64,000 nt of DNA from Heloderma charlesbogerti (taxonomy: Eukaryota > Chordata > Lepidosauria > Squamata > Helodermatidae), in the NCBI GenBank assembly GCA_026122225.1, contig JANEZZ010000305.1:420405-484404 (forward strand). The letters run 5' to 3'. This document shows positions 46,768-57,082 of this stretch, piece after piece. Positions within the stretch are counted from its first letter, which is position 1, and the number at the start of each line of letters is the position of its first letter. Under the pieces are notes generated by a model that saw only the letters and a program-made list of their open reading frames with translations, was not told where the DNA came from and did no database searches. A program made the position numbers and the translations under genes.

Positions 46768-47375
46768 TTGTTGTTGTTCAGTCGTTAAGTCGTGTCTGAC
46801 TCTCCATGACCCCATGGACCATAGCACGCCAGGCCTTCCTGTCCTCCGCTCTCTCCCGGAGTGTGCTCAAGTTCATATTCATTGCCTTGCCATCTCATGT
46901 TTGACCCCCTCCAGCTTACCTTGATTCACTGATCTGACATTCCAGGTTCCTAAACAATATTGTTCTTTACAGCATCGGACTTTCTTTTCACCACCAGACA
47001 CATCCACAGCTGAATGTCCTTTCGGCTTTGGCCCAGCCGCTTCACTCTTTCTGGCGCTACATGGAAATTCCCTCTGCTCTTCCCCAGTAGTATATTGGAC
47101 ACCTTCTGACCTGAGGGGCTCATCTTCCAGCATCATATCTTTTAGGCTTGTGATAAGTTCCATGGGGTTTTCTTGGCAAGAATACTGGAGTGGGTTGCCA
47201 TTTCCTTCTCCAGTGGACCACATTCTGTCAGAACTCTCCGCCATAACCTGTCCGACTTGGGTGGCCCTGCACGGCATAGCTTTGGCTTCACTGAGTTATG
47301 CAAGCCCCTTCGCCACAACAAGGCAGTGATCCATGAAGGGGTCATTTTCCCCATAGCCCTAGGGAAACCTGCATG
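46768..47375 (-). mobile_element. Internally deleted BovB
   Basis: The 3' terminal ~110 bp (46768-46882; 'ttgttgttgttcagtcg', 'ccatggaccatagcacgcc') is joined directly to the 5' ~490 bp. The joint, near 46882-46886, reads 'attcattgc|cttgccatctcat'; the full copy has these two parts near 11200 and 13840. The 5' part encodes 'QYTTGEEQREF', 'RCCKEQYCLGTWNVRS' and 'KHEMAR' and extends further 5' than the 11-14 kb copy, including 'tggagtgggttgccatttc'. All catalytic parts are missing. Confidence 0.88.
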
Positions 47376-47384
47376 ACACCTAGG

Positions 47385-47500
47385 AGAGCATGCCCTCCAG
47401 ATGTTTTGGACTACAACTCTCTTCACCCCTGACCACTGGCCATGCTGGCTAGACTTATGGAAGTTGCAGTCCAAAACATCAAGGAGAACACACAGTTTCC
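47385..47500. mobile_element. Palindromic hAT-type MITE
   Basis: 'gccctccagatgttttgg', 'actacaactct' and 'gaagttgcagtccaaaacat' follow the 15594-15728 family. The right end is truncated or worn. Confidence 0.65.
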
Positions 47501-47909
47501 TGCCCTAGCCTAATACATTTCAGTCTGCATTTCCCCCATCTGGAGATCTTGAAAGCTCACACTCACCATTTTGTGCATTTTTTGTTGGTTCTAATGAAGG
47601 TATTGCCTGATCATGAATTCTGATTTTTTTGTTTTTTAGGACTTCGGAAAGTGGCAATGAAGACAGCCACGCTTAGCAAGCATGAATGATTTAGTTGTTG
47701 GTGTTCTGCCAGCAGCCAATAAAAATGTACTCTATGATCCTGCAGACAGTACAGAAACATCCAGCTTCACCAGCATACCTTCGTGCTGTAATACTGTCCT
47801 GCCATTACCTTCATAAGAGGCTTGACAAGGAGTGGCTTCCTATACACTGGTGTAGGAAATTCATTGTCCAAACACTAGATCCTACAGGCCTCAGTAACGC
47901 AAAGAAAAG

Positions 47910-48075
47910 CATAGAATCATAGAATAGTAGGGTTGGGAGGGGCCTAAAAGGCCATCGAGTCCAACCCCCTGCTTAATACAGGAATCCAAGTCAGAGCATC
48001 CCTGACAGATGGCTGTCCAGCCTCGTCTTGAATGCCTCCAGTGTGGGAGAGCCCACTGCCTCCCTAGTATCCTCA
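47910..48075 (-). mobile_element. CR1 3' end, 5'-truncated
   Basis: 'agaatcatagaatagtaggg', 'ccatcgagtccaaccccct' and 'gtccagcctcgtcttgaatg' are the reverse complement of 59920-60055 of the intact CR1. Only the last ~165 bp are present. Confidence 0.9.
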
Positions 48076-48184
48076 TCCTGAATTTGATGAGATATGTTTC
48101 ATTTACTATAGGCCTTATTATAACTCATTCAAGGCCAGTAGTGAGAGACTGGCTGCACTGGCACAGAATAGGCCATGTGTCCCA

Positions 48185-48510
48185 AGAATCCTGGCTTACT
48201 GCGAACAGACTGCATGGTGGTGCATGTAGCCGGTTTATTCCTCCTTACTAGTGCGGCCACTAAACAAAGCAGGAAGGCTTTGTTTGGCATGCATTCCATC
48301 TGGGGATCCTGGCTTGTCATTCCAATGACAAGCCAGAATTTATAAACCAAAAAGAAATCCTGCTTTGTAATCCTAGCTTGTAAGTGGAGCAACAAGACAA
48401 GATTCCCAGTTCAGAAGACAAACTAAAACTTGTCCTGGCACACAGTCTGTGCATAATAAGCCAGGATCCTTCAGAATCCTTGTTTATCATTCTGAGCAAA
48501 CACAGCCACT
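48185..48510. mobile_element. Foldback MITE, family F
   Basis: It contains a perfect 13-bp hairpin (48309-48321 with 48324-48336, loop CC) and facing modules 'gatcctggcttgtcatt' and 'ataagccaggatcc'. Ends are uncertain. Confidence 0.5.
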
Positions 48511-51188
48511 GGGTGTTTCATTAGCCTCAACTCCCAGAACACATGTGTGATGCCACCATTCCCTTCTTTCTAATCCCTCCTCAAAGGCTTCCAGTCGCCT
48601 TTGGGACAGTCCCCATGCCCTACTTCAACTTAGCATGTGTAAATGAAATGCACTTTCGGTTCTCATTTACCCCTGCCTCCACTTTCACCCCCTTCCTTTG
48701 ATTTCTCCCCTATGTCAAATTATAAACTATATGCTTCTGGAGGCAGGGAGCGGTCCTCTATTGTACTGTGCAGAGCGCACTAATCACACTAAACAGGTAA
48801 TATTAACTCCAGAAATCTGCAACAGTACCAGACTACAATCTGCCCACCTCTACTCCCACACTACATTTGCCCACTTTTTCCTGTATACCTTCTTAAAGTT
48901 TAGCCTGATCCCAAGTAAAGAATCCAAGCTTTGCAGTAAAACAGAAAGACTTGAATTTTCAATTGGAAAAAAAAGTTAGGAGGCATATTTTGCCCCAGAA
49001 ATATTTACAAATAGTTAGTGAGAAGCGACTCACCTGGGTCAGCCTTTTTTAGATCTGTAGCCTGCAATATTAGACCTCTTCTGTTTTGAAAGGACTGCAG
49101 GTTCTTAGGTATCATGAGTTCTGCACAGCAATTACGCCTGCTTTTACTTAATACAAGTGCAGTGCCCTAGCATCACTACAGTTTCAGGTCAATTCCACCT
49201 ACATCCTTCACTCAGTACGGAACTTTGGCAGTTTATACACAGGGAACACAGAGAACTTTTGCTGATGCACTCTCCAGCTTACACTACACATTTTAGAATG
49301 AAACCTCCAGCTTGAGAATCTTGAACTCAAGAATGCAGACAGTTTGTTTCCAAACAAGAGAAGAACTGCCAAATTCAATCAGATTATTGATCCAGCTTTC
49401 TGGCAATGCAGAAAATAGGAAGTCAGGTCTGAAAGGGCCTCAGCCCAAAGACATGCTGAGCAGACAACAAGGTGGCTCAACAGGAACACAGTAGTAGATA
49501 CATATCCCTTGAAATCCAGACAGCATGTGCTTGAGAACACTTTCAGTGTCCTCACGCATAAGCCTTTTGCTCAATATTATATAAGCAGAATAAAAAGGGA
49601 TTCCACTGTTTTTGTAACACTTAAACACTATTTTCCAGAGATAATTGACAGCTTATTCCCAGCCACAGCACATAGCCCAAACGAACTGGAAATCTGCCTT
49701 GACACAAACATTTGCAAATGCAGAAATTTAATCAAGCTTCAAGTCTAACTCCCTCAGAAATTCATTGATCCGTTGTTCACTTCTTCAGAGAGCTCAAAGG
49801 CAAAAGTAGAAAATAAAATAGAAAGCACTGTTCTTTTTAGACCGAAACACACACACAGATATCCCAACCACAAAGTGCAATTTCATGACTACATCAATAC
49901 AGGTATCAATTCTCTTAAAACCATAAGCAACAGGTGAAACCGCCCATTGCAAAGCCCAATGTTGTTAACTAGGCTGTTGCCACAACTCACAATTTAACAA
50001 GTTCAAGGCCAGAGGAGAACTCAGTAAGGGTCCGGAATTAGGAGCACACCTCTTGATTTTCTCTTCAAAAGGAGAAAATGCACACGTAAAGGAGACTGGA
50101 AAGCTACGTTTCTTCCTTGTTAGAAGGGAAACGACTAACAGGAGAGGCGGTACTCCTTCATATTCACATCAAGGTAGTCTGTGGATGAAAGAACTACAAT
50201 TCCCATGGGGGCAAATAGGGCACTGACTAATTAATTTTCTACAACTTGATCTCTCTATTAACTAGAGTCTAGTTAGAGCTCATGCACATGTAGGTCTTGA
50301 AATACAAATCACACCACCAGACCTAGAAAATCCCGGAACAGATTTGCCAAGAATGATGCCCATTGTTAGAAATATCTGAAAGATCTCAATGGAAACAACA
50401 AGATTGCTGGTGTTGATTCCAATACTGATCAATGTTTAAGAAAGATATCCTATGGATTCATGCTCCAACCTTGCAGAAGACATATCTGAGCAATTCCAGG
50501 ATTTTTTTTCCTAATGCAGAAACAGTTGTTTCTTTGTCCCAGCAGCCCACAGTGCAACTTGAAATCTGTTTTGCAACTAGCAGACTAAAGTAATTATATC
50601 TGTATAGCACTTCCTGCACTCAATCTTATTACCAACTGCAGACTTTTGGACTCCAACATCATGCCCACGTTTCTCTACCCCCACCCCTTGTTTTGCTAAA
50701 CATCCACCCTAAAGAGGAGTTCAACAGAAGTCAAAAGTTTGCTCATTATTGTGTACCATTTTAGTTGCTCCTAAAAAAGGTATTACCCTAGTGTGTTTCG
50801 GAGAGTTTTTTTTCCTAATGGACCAACATAGCTATCTACACCTTTCATGTTCTTTGGACTCATAACTGTTAATATGTTGACAGCAGGCACTTGAGACTAA
50901 CATTTGAGACTTCTTCAGTGTCAAGGGAACATAAGCAAAATGAGATACAAGGGCAATTTTTGCAAACCACTAAGCGAATTTAAGGGCCTAGCTACATTTG
51001 AGACCTGCTCACCAGGGCTATGCAGTTCACCAATACTTGCAGCAGGGTCATTTAATGAATTACTCTCCTAACACATGGATTGCACACACAGGGAAAGCGC
51101 TGTTCAGCATTAACATTTAAAATGTCCTTCTGTTTACACATTCAAGAATTTAACCAAAGGCAGGAAGCAAGTTGAAAACAAGGGAAAG
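48511..51188. other. No recognised feature
   Basis: Ordinary A/T-rich sequence. Short open frames lack motifs, and I could not place any OSBP2-type exon here. Confidence 0.4.
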
Positions 51189-51550
51189 TGACCCTGATCG
51201 CACGATTGCAGCTGGAGAAAGAAGCCACAGTGGTTTATTTCCCTCACTGCATGGGCCGGGGGATTTGCATAATTACCCTCGCAGCACAGCTTGTATTTTC
51301 ATGCCAACCTGGCCAGGGTGGCTTGTTGCCAAAGGTAACAAGCATCCAGAACCCATGGACTGTTGTAGGGTTATAGGTGGCTTGTTACCCACAGCAACAA
51401 GCCACCCCGGCTGGGTTCACACAAACATGACAAGCTGCACTGCCAAGGGTAATTATGCTAATCCCACCAACACGCAACCAGCATGCATAGAGCCAGTTAA
51501 CAAGCCACCGTGGCTTATTAACTACCCTGTGACTGTGCGAACCAGGCCAT
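51189..51550. mobile_element. Foldback MITE, family F (~360 bp)
   Basis: The left end CCTGATCGCACGATTGC pairs with the reverse of GCACAGTCACAGG... at the right end ('ctgtgactgtgcgaaccagg'). The internal modules 'ggtggcttgttacc' and 'aacaagccaccgtggctt' are inverted relative to each other. Confidence 0.6.
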
Positions 51551-51950
51551 ACTCTGGAAAATTAGTAAACATATTGCTTCTGCAACATTTAAAATTCAAT
51601 GAACGCCCATAATAACCTGAGGATGACACAAAAACAGAGAGAAGAGTGGTGGGGCTGAAAATACCTTGGGGATTTTCTACCTATTTATGTAGTTAATTTG
51701 CATTCCACCTTCAATAAATATTTCCAGGATGTTTCACATGAAAAAGAGATAAAATACATGCATAACAGAACTGCGAAATAAAAGCAGCAACATAAAAATA
51801 TTTAATCATTAAAAGGATTGGGAGAAGCATCATACCTAAAAGATTGTTTGTTCTAGGTACCAAGCGAGAACTATCTCAACTGCCTCAAAAAAAGAGATTT
51901 GGTGAAATGTGTCGAAGCACTGGCTTTATTGCAACAAAAAGGATACTTAG

Positions 51951-52397
51951 AAAGCAACCCTATGGCTCCTAGACATCAGCTAGACAGCCACAGGATTGTT
52001 CGGTTTCAGGAACCAACCTCAGAGCCCGCACTCCAAGGTTACTTCCTGGAAAATCGCCCCCCAGCCCCCTCCCCTGCCGCCTCATAGCCAGCACAGATCA
52101 TCCCCAGGCTCCACATTCAGATGAGAAGGGGAAAGCGGGGCAAAAGGGGGTGTTGCCGGGGGCGGGAGGGGCAGTGATTGTGGAAGTGCCAGTACGACAC
52201 TTCGTACACATCATGCGGCCTCCCCCCGGCCCCGGCGCTCCGAAGTCCTGCAACTAGACAGACAAAATCGGCTGTCTCACTGCAAATGCAGGGTGGCCAG
52301 AGCATGGAGAAGATCCCCTCCACACTCCACCCACCCTGCACTGGATAGGTGGTCGCCTCCGAGTCCAGTGGCAGCCGCCTATCCCAGTAGGATTGCT
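51951..52397 (+). mobile_element. MITE pair, copy 1
   Basis: The left end AAGCAACCCTATGG and right end TAGGATTGCT are inverted. It is G/C-rich. It lies in the same orientation as copy 2, with only 7 bp between them. Confidence 0.6.
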
Positions 52398-52404
52398 CCC
52401 CTAG

Positions 52405-52830
52405 AAAGCAATCCTATGGCCCTAGACAGCATCTGGCGGACATAGGATTTTTTGAATTCCCAGCACCAAGGTCATAGACAGCGCTTCGACCTTGGAGCTG
52501 GGAATCGGAGCTCCCTGCCCCTTCCTCCTCCCCTTCACAGCTGGCGTGGAGAACCGTGCCAGCTGCCTCTACAAGCTTTCAAACACAAGCTTGGTAGGAG
52601 GGAAAGGGATGTTCTGGTGGGAGGGGAGGGCTTAATGCCTCATCCCCAGCGGTACCCAGCTGTCATCCTTTTCCCTCCTTGAATCCTCTTCTAGACGGGC
52701 AAAAATGCCCCTCTAGCTAAAATGCAGAGCAGGAGGCACCTTGTGCCTCCCACTCTGCACGGGATACTCATAAGCCTCCGAGTTCAGAGGCTTATGTGTA
52801 CACAGGGCTGATCGCATAGGAGTGCGCCCT
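52405..52830 (+). mobile_element. MITE pair, copy 2
   Basis: It starts AAAGCAATCCTATGGCCCTAG, matching the start of copy 1, and both continue with 'cctagaca' and 'aggatt'. The right end ATAGGAGTGCGC is a worn version of the same terminal repeat. Confidence 0.6.
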
Positions 52831-53039
52831 TAAGCATCTTGTACGAATTGCAAAAATAAATTATCAGCAGCAACTATTCTGTGAATGGTCACTGTTAACA
52901 ACATGACCCAGCCATAACCATGGGTGGCCTGATCAGACCATCCACGATTGTCACGGTCAGTATTATCTGCGTTTACTTTCCTTCTGACCTCACCATTTAC
53001 AAATCCTCCCCCGCAGGTAGTATATACATACCTGAAATG

Positions 53040-53185
53040 CTTGATAATCCTTCATAAATCTGATGAAGTGGACTATAGTCCAGAAAAGCTTTTGCCAGAA
53101 TAAATGTGTTTATCTTAAAGGTGCCACAAGACTCTTTGTCGTTTTTCCTGCAACAGACTAACACAGCGACCCCTCTGGGGAAAAA
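53040..53185 (-). mobile_element. SINE-like repeat
   Basis: 'atctgatgaagtggactata', 'cttaaaggtgccacaagac' and 'gcaacagactaacacag' are the reverse of the family at 17333-17510. This is its best-preserved copy in the window. Confidence 0.65.
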
Positions 53186-53664
53186 AATAATTACCAGTAA
53201 AATAGTAAAATTATTTTTAAACACTGCAATTAATTATAATTTAGTGTTAGAAAATATGATTAACTTCTTGCTTGGCTTTTATCCTGACACACCAGGATCA
53301 GCCCACATTTACATTTTTAAAAGGAAATTGAAACAAAAGTGAAGCAAAGCAGCAACAAGTTATTACAGGCAATTGTGGTAAGTAAAGCAACAGACCAATT
53401 CTTAAAGCAGCAACATGGATTAATGGACTATTTGACTGCAGCCAAAATATAGGCAGTGAATTAACAGGCATTCCAACCCTACTAAAGCATGCACTGACCT
53501 TTAGATGAACCAAAAGAGAAACAGATTCTAACATTTATTGCAAAGTTTACTGAGTTATAAAGAATCCATTCCCCTTCACTACTTAGGTAAACAAACAATG
53601 AGAACAAATTCACATATTTCATCTTCTAGATATGGCAAGAATCTTCTGAAGGGAGGGGCAGTAA

Positions 53665-53966
53665 GCTCAGTGGAAGAACATGCAAAAGATCCCAGGTTCA
53701 ATGCATGACATCTGCAGACAGAGCTCAGAACCCCTGTCTAAAACCCTGGAGTGCCACTGCCAATTAGTGTAGACCAGCAATGGGAAACTTATAGGCCGAA
53801 ATATCTGGAGGGCTGCAATTCCCATTAACCTTCACCAGCTGCCTAGCTGTTGGGAGTTGTAGGCAAAAACATCTGGAGGACCGCAAGTTGCTCACTCCTG
53901 GTGCAGACAATACTGAGCTAGATGACCAATGGTCTGACTCACTATAAACCAGTTTCCTATTTTCCT
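53665..53966 (+). mobile_element. tRNA-derived SINE interrupted by a MITE
   Basis: The head 'agtaagctcagtggaagaac', a box B-like 'ggttcaatgcatgac' and the body 'aaaccctggagtgccactgc' are followed, after the MITE at 53775-53900, by 'gacaatactgagctagatg' and 'ccaatggtctgactc'. Confidence 0.8.
53775..53900. mobile_element. Palindromic hAT-type MITE inside a SINE
   Basis: The 126-bp element starts CAGCAATGGGAAACTT and ends CAAGTTGCTCACTCCTG. Flanks GTGTAGAC (53767-53774) and GTGCAGAC (53901-53908) are an 8-bp target duplication with one change. Same family as 15594-15728. Confidence 0.88.
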
Positions 53967-54777
53967 GTGGAAGAACTTCCCATACAAATGCATTTTATGA
54001 ACATGATGAACAATGGAAGAACTTCATATACAATCCAAGAGGAACTCTGACACAACACCTCAGGTGTAGTATGGGATAAAACTAGGTTAAATATGTTTTA
54101 AAATCCAGTGCCCCCATGCCTGAAAGTTACATAACCTAGCAAGAAATCTTGCAGGGAAGTTCCCCAGCGTATAATTACAGTTGTTACGGTAACATGTTTT
54201 TTATATGAATTTAGTAGTACAGAACTGATCAAAATCACAGAAATACTTACCGTTTTTCTGAAAAGCGGTAGGATTCACCTCAAAACACATATTACTGAAT
54301 CATAATCACACCCCCTTGTCAAAATGGATAACATCAGTGAAACTAACATGCGCGCTGTAAACACCACGAACTAGAGTTCTAGAAAGAACGCTCCCAGCTG
54401 ACGAGACAGCAAGCACGACTCCCAAGTGAGCAAACGTCCACACTGCAGTCCCTTTTGAGAGAGAAAAAAAGTGGTGTATTGTTCAACGGCAGGCCTAGCA
54501 AACAGATTAAGGACATAGGCAGTTACTATATCCCTGTCTCTGTACTTCTGTGCATGTCACCACAGCTGATATAGGGAAACAAATGCTCATTTTCCTATGT
54601 GATATACTAGGAGGAAGAAAATATAGCATTAAAAAGAAGTCCTCCAAAATGAACAATCAGGGTCCCAGTCCTGTTCTCCTTCCATCCTTTCCAAATTTAC
54701 CTCCCAAAATATCAGAATATCTGTAAGCAAACAAATCACAGCTTACTCTTGCTCCATTCCTTCGTACATCTTCAGGC
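53967..54777. other. No recognised feature
   Basis: A/T-rich sequence without assignable motifs. Confidence 0.4.
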
Positions 54778-56575
54778 TTGCTTTCTTTCTTTCTTTCTTT
54801 ATTAAATTTATTAATCGCCCATCTGACTGGTCACCCAGCCACCATAAAACAATTTAATAAAATTTTACCATAATTTTTTTTTTAAAATACCCTAACCCGC
54901 CCCAAATGCCTGCCTGAACAACCACGTTTTTAATGCACGACGGAAGCTCATTAAAGAGGGGGCATGATGGAGTTCCCTAGGGAGGGAGTTCCACAGAGTG
55001 GGGGCCACCACAGAGAAGGCCCTCTCCCTCGTCCCCACCAGTCTAGCTGTCCTGGCTGATGGGACAGAGAGAAGGCCATTTGAGGCTGATCTTGTTAAGC
55101 GGCCTGTCTGGTGTTGCTGGAGGCGCTCCTTAAGATAGGCTGGGCCGGAACCATATAGGGTTTTAAAGGTCAAAACCAACACCTTGAATTTGGCCCGGAA
55201 AACAACTGGTAACCAGTGCAACTCCTTCAGCACTGGAGTGATGTGATCTCGCCGGCGGCTGTCTTTAATCAGGCGAGCCGCCGCGTTCTGTACCAGCTGC
55301 AGTTTCCGAACCGTCTTCAAGGGTAACCCCACATAGAGCGCATTACAGTAGTCTAAACGAGAGGAGACCAGGGCATGTACTACCGATGGGAGCAGATGGT
55401 CGGGAAGGAAGGGGTGCAGCCGCCGTATCAGATGGAGTTGATACAGCGCTGTCCGGCTCACAGCTGACACCTGAGCCTCCATGGACAGCTGGGAGTCCAA
55501 AATGACCCCCAGGCTGCGGACCTGGTCTTTCAAGGGTAGCTGTACCCCATTCAACACCAGGTCAACATCCCCCAGCCTCCTCTTGTCTCCCACCAAAAGT
55601 ACCTCGGTATTGTCAGGGTTCAGCTTCAGCTTATTCCTCCCCATCCAGCCACTCACCGTCTCCAGACATTTGGACAGGGATTCTACGGCCAACCTTGGTG
55701 AAGATTTGAATGAGAGGTAGAGCTGCGTGTCATCCGCATATTGATGACACTGCACCCCAAACCTCCTGATGATAGCCCCCAGCGGCTTCACATAGATGTT
55801 AAATAGCATCGGGGAGAAGATGGAACCCTGTGGCACCCCACAAGTAAGTGGCCACGGGTCCGAAACCTCCTCTCCCAGTGCTACCCTCTGGTACCTGCCG
55901 GAGAGGAAGGACCGGAACCACCGCAATACAGTGTCTCCAATGCCCAACCCCTCCAGGCGGTCCAGGAGGATACCGTGGTCAACGGTATCAAAAGCCGCTG
56001 AGAGGTCGAGGAGAACAAAGAAGGAGCATTCACCCCTATCCAGAGCCCTCCTCATATCATCCACCAAGGCGACCAAGGCCGTTTCTGTCCCATGCCCAGG
56101 CCTGAAGCCCGACTGAAATGGGTCTAGATAATCAGTTTCTTCCAAGTGTGCCTTCAACTGCACCGCCACCACCTGCTCAATCACCTTGCCCAAAAATGGC
56201 AGATTTGAGACCGGGCGAAAGTTGTTCAGAACTTGAGGATCCAAGGAGGGCTTCTTTAAGAGCGGTCTTATCACTGCCTCCTTGAGGGATGATGGCATCA
56301 CTCCCTCCTCAAGGGAGGCATTCACCACCGCCTTGATCCCCTCACCCAGTCTCTCTCTGCAGCTCATAATGAGCCAAGATGGGCAAGGATCAAGTAAGCA
56401 GGTGGTCGGCCTTACAGATGAAAGCACCTTGTCCACTTCATCAGAAGGAAGAAGCTGGAACCGATCCCACAAAACCGGTTTGCCACAGGCCGCCTCTTGC
56501 TCACTAACTGTATCCACAGTGTGCAGAGTAACACACCTAATCTGATCAATTTTATCTGCAAATTAGGCCTTGCAA
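54778..56575 (-). mobile_element. L2-clade LINE, 5'-truncated
   Basis: The 3' end lies at the low coordinate, with an AATAAATTTAATAAAG tail and (AAAG)n (54778-54802 as CTTT). The 5' end stops near 56575 within the protein, before any endonuclease. Confidence 0.85.
54892..56517 (-). CDS. L2-clade reverse transcriptase, open frame without endonuclease
   Basis: The protein copies LINE RNA into DNA at the target. The frame is open for 541 residues. In order: 'NNFRPVSNLPFLGKVIE' (about 98-114), 'FQSGFRPGHGTETALV' (about 134-149), 'LDLSAAFDTVDH' (170-181), 'CGVPQGSIFSPMLFN' (226-240) and catalytic 'YADD' (260-263). The C-terminal region has 'FKVLVLTFKTLYG' and 'VVAPTLWNSLPRE'. L2 proteins normally begin with an AP endonuclease; that part is missing because the copy is 5'-truncated. 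The frame continues upstream of the first methionine to about 56556, so the start is arbitrary. Clade from 'LSAAFDTVDH' and the C-terminus; a close relative such as Vingi is not excluded. Confidence 0.85.
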   Translation of the reverse strand: MDTVSEQEAACGKPVLWDRFQLLPSDEVDKVLSSVRPTTCLLDPCPSWLIMSCRERLGEGIKAVVNASLEEGVMPSSLKEAVIRPLLKKPSLDPQVLNNFRPVSNLPFLGKVIEQVVAVQLKAHLEETDYLDPFQSGFRPGHGTETALVALVDDMRRALDRGECSFFVLLDLSAAFDTVDHGILLDRLEGLGIGDTVLRWFRSFLSGRYQRVALGEEVSDPWPLTCGVPQGSIFSPMLFNIYVKPLGAIIRRFGVQCHQYADDTQLYLSFKSSPRLAVESLSKCLETVSGWMGRNKLKLNPDNTEVLLVGDKRRLGDVDLVLNGVQLPLKDQVRSLGVILDSQLSMEAQVSAVSRTALYQLHLIRRLHPFLPDHLLPSVVHALVSSRLDYCNALYVGLPLKTVRKLQLVQNAAARLIKDSRRRDHITPVLKELHWLPVVFRAKFKVLVLTFKTLYGSGPAYLKERLQQHQTGRLTRSASNGLLSVPSARTARLVGTRERAFSVVAPTLWNSLPRELHHAPSLMSFRRALKTWLFRQAFGAG

Positions 56576-57082
56576 ACTTGTAAATAAATAGAGCGTTTCA
56601 CAATTTGATGTTGCTTTTCAAACTGACTTCACTTTATTTCTCCACTGTCTGATTCCTGATTAGATCATGTTAAGATACTCCTAAAACCCCAATCTACTGT
56701 GGTAGCCAGGAGAGTTGCAAGCACGCCACTCTAAGAACAACAAACTGCAGAATTTAAACAGAAGATTACGTTGCTAATGTGGTTGGAGTATTAAAGCATT
56801 TTAGTACAAGACATTTAACTGTTAAATATTTCTGTGAACATCAGCCTACAGACAAAGCCCCTTTATAGTATCTTGATCCAGCTGACAAGACAAGGGGCTG
56901 GTCACATGAAATTAAAACGAGGGTTTATAGCTGCACATCAGGCAAAGCAGCTGCCCTTGAAGCCAATTGCTACCAAATACTGTAAGGGAAAGCTGCTCAA
57001 TTAAGTTTAAGTATTTACTTTGAGCATATCCTATCCACATAAGCATATCCTATCCACATCATTAAAAAAAAATGCATAGCAT
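56576..57082. other. No recognised element; short tandem repeat
   Basis: It contains a tandem repeat of AGCATATCCTATCCACAT (57023-57040, 57042-57059) just before the CR1. Otherwise no feature is recognised. Confidence 0.5.

Noticed and set aside
47620..47690. Possible plus-strand splice acceptor ('ttttttgttttttag') with a short downstream frame
   Set aside because: The open frame ends within about a dozen codons and shows no recognisable protein. Not enough to call an exon.
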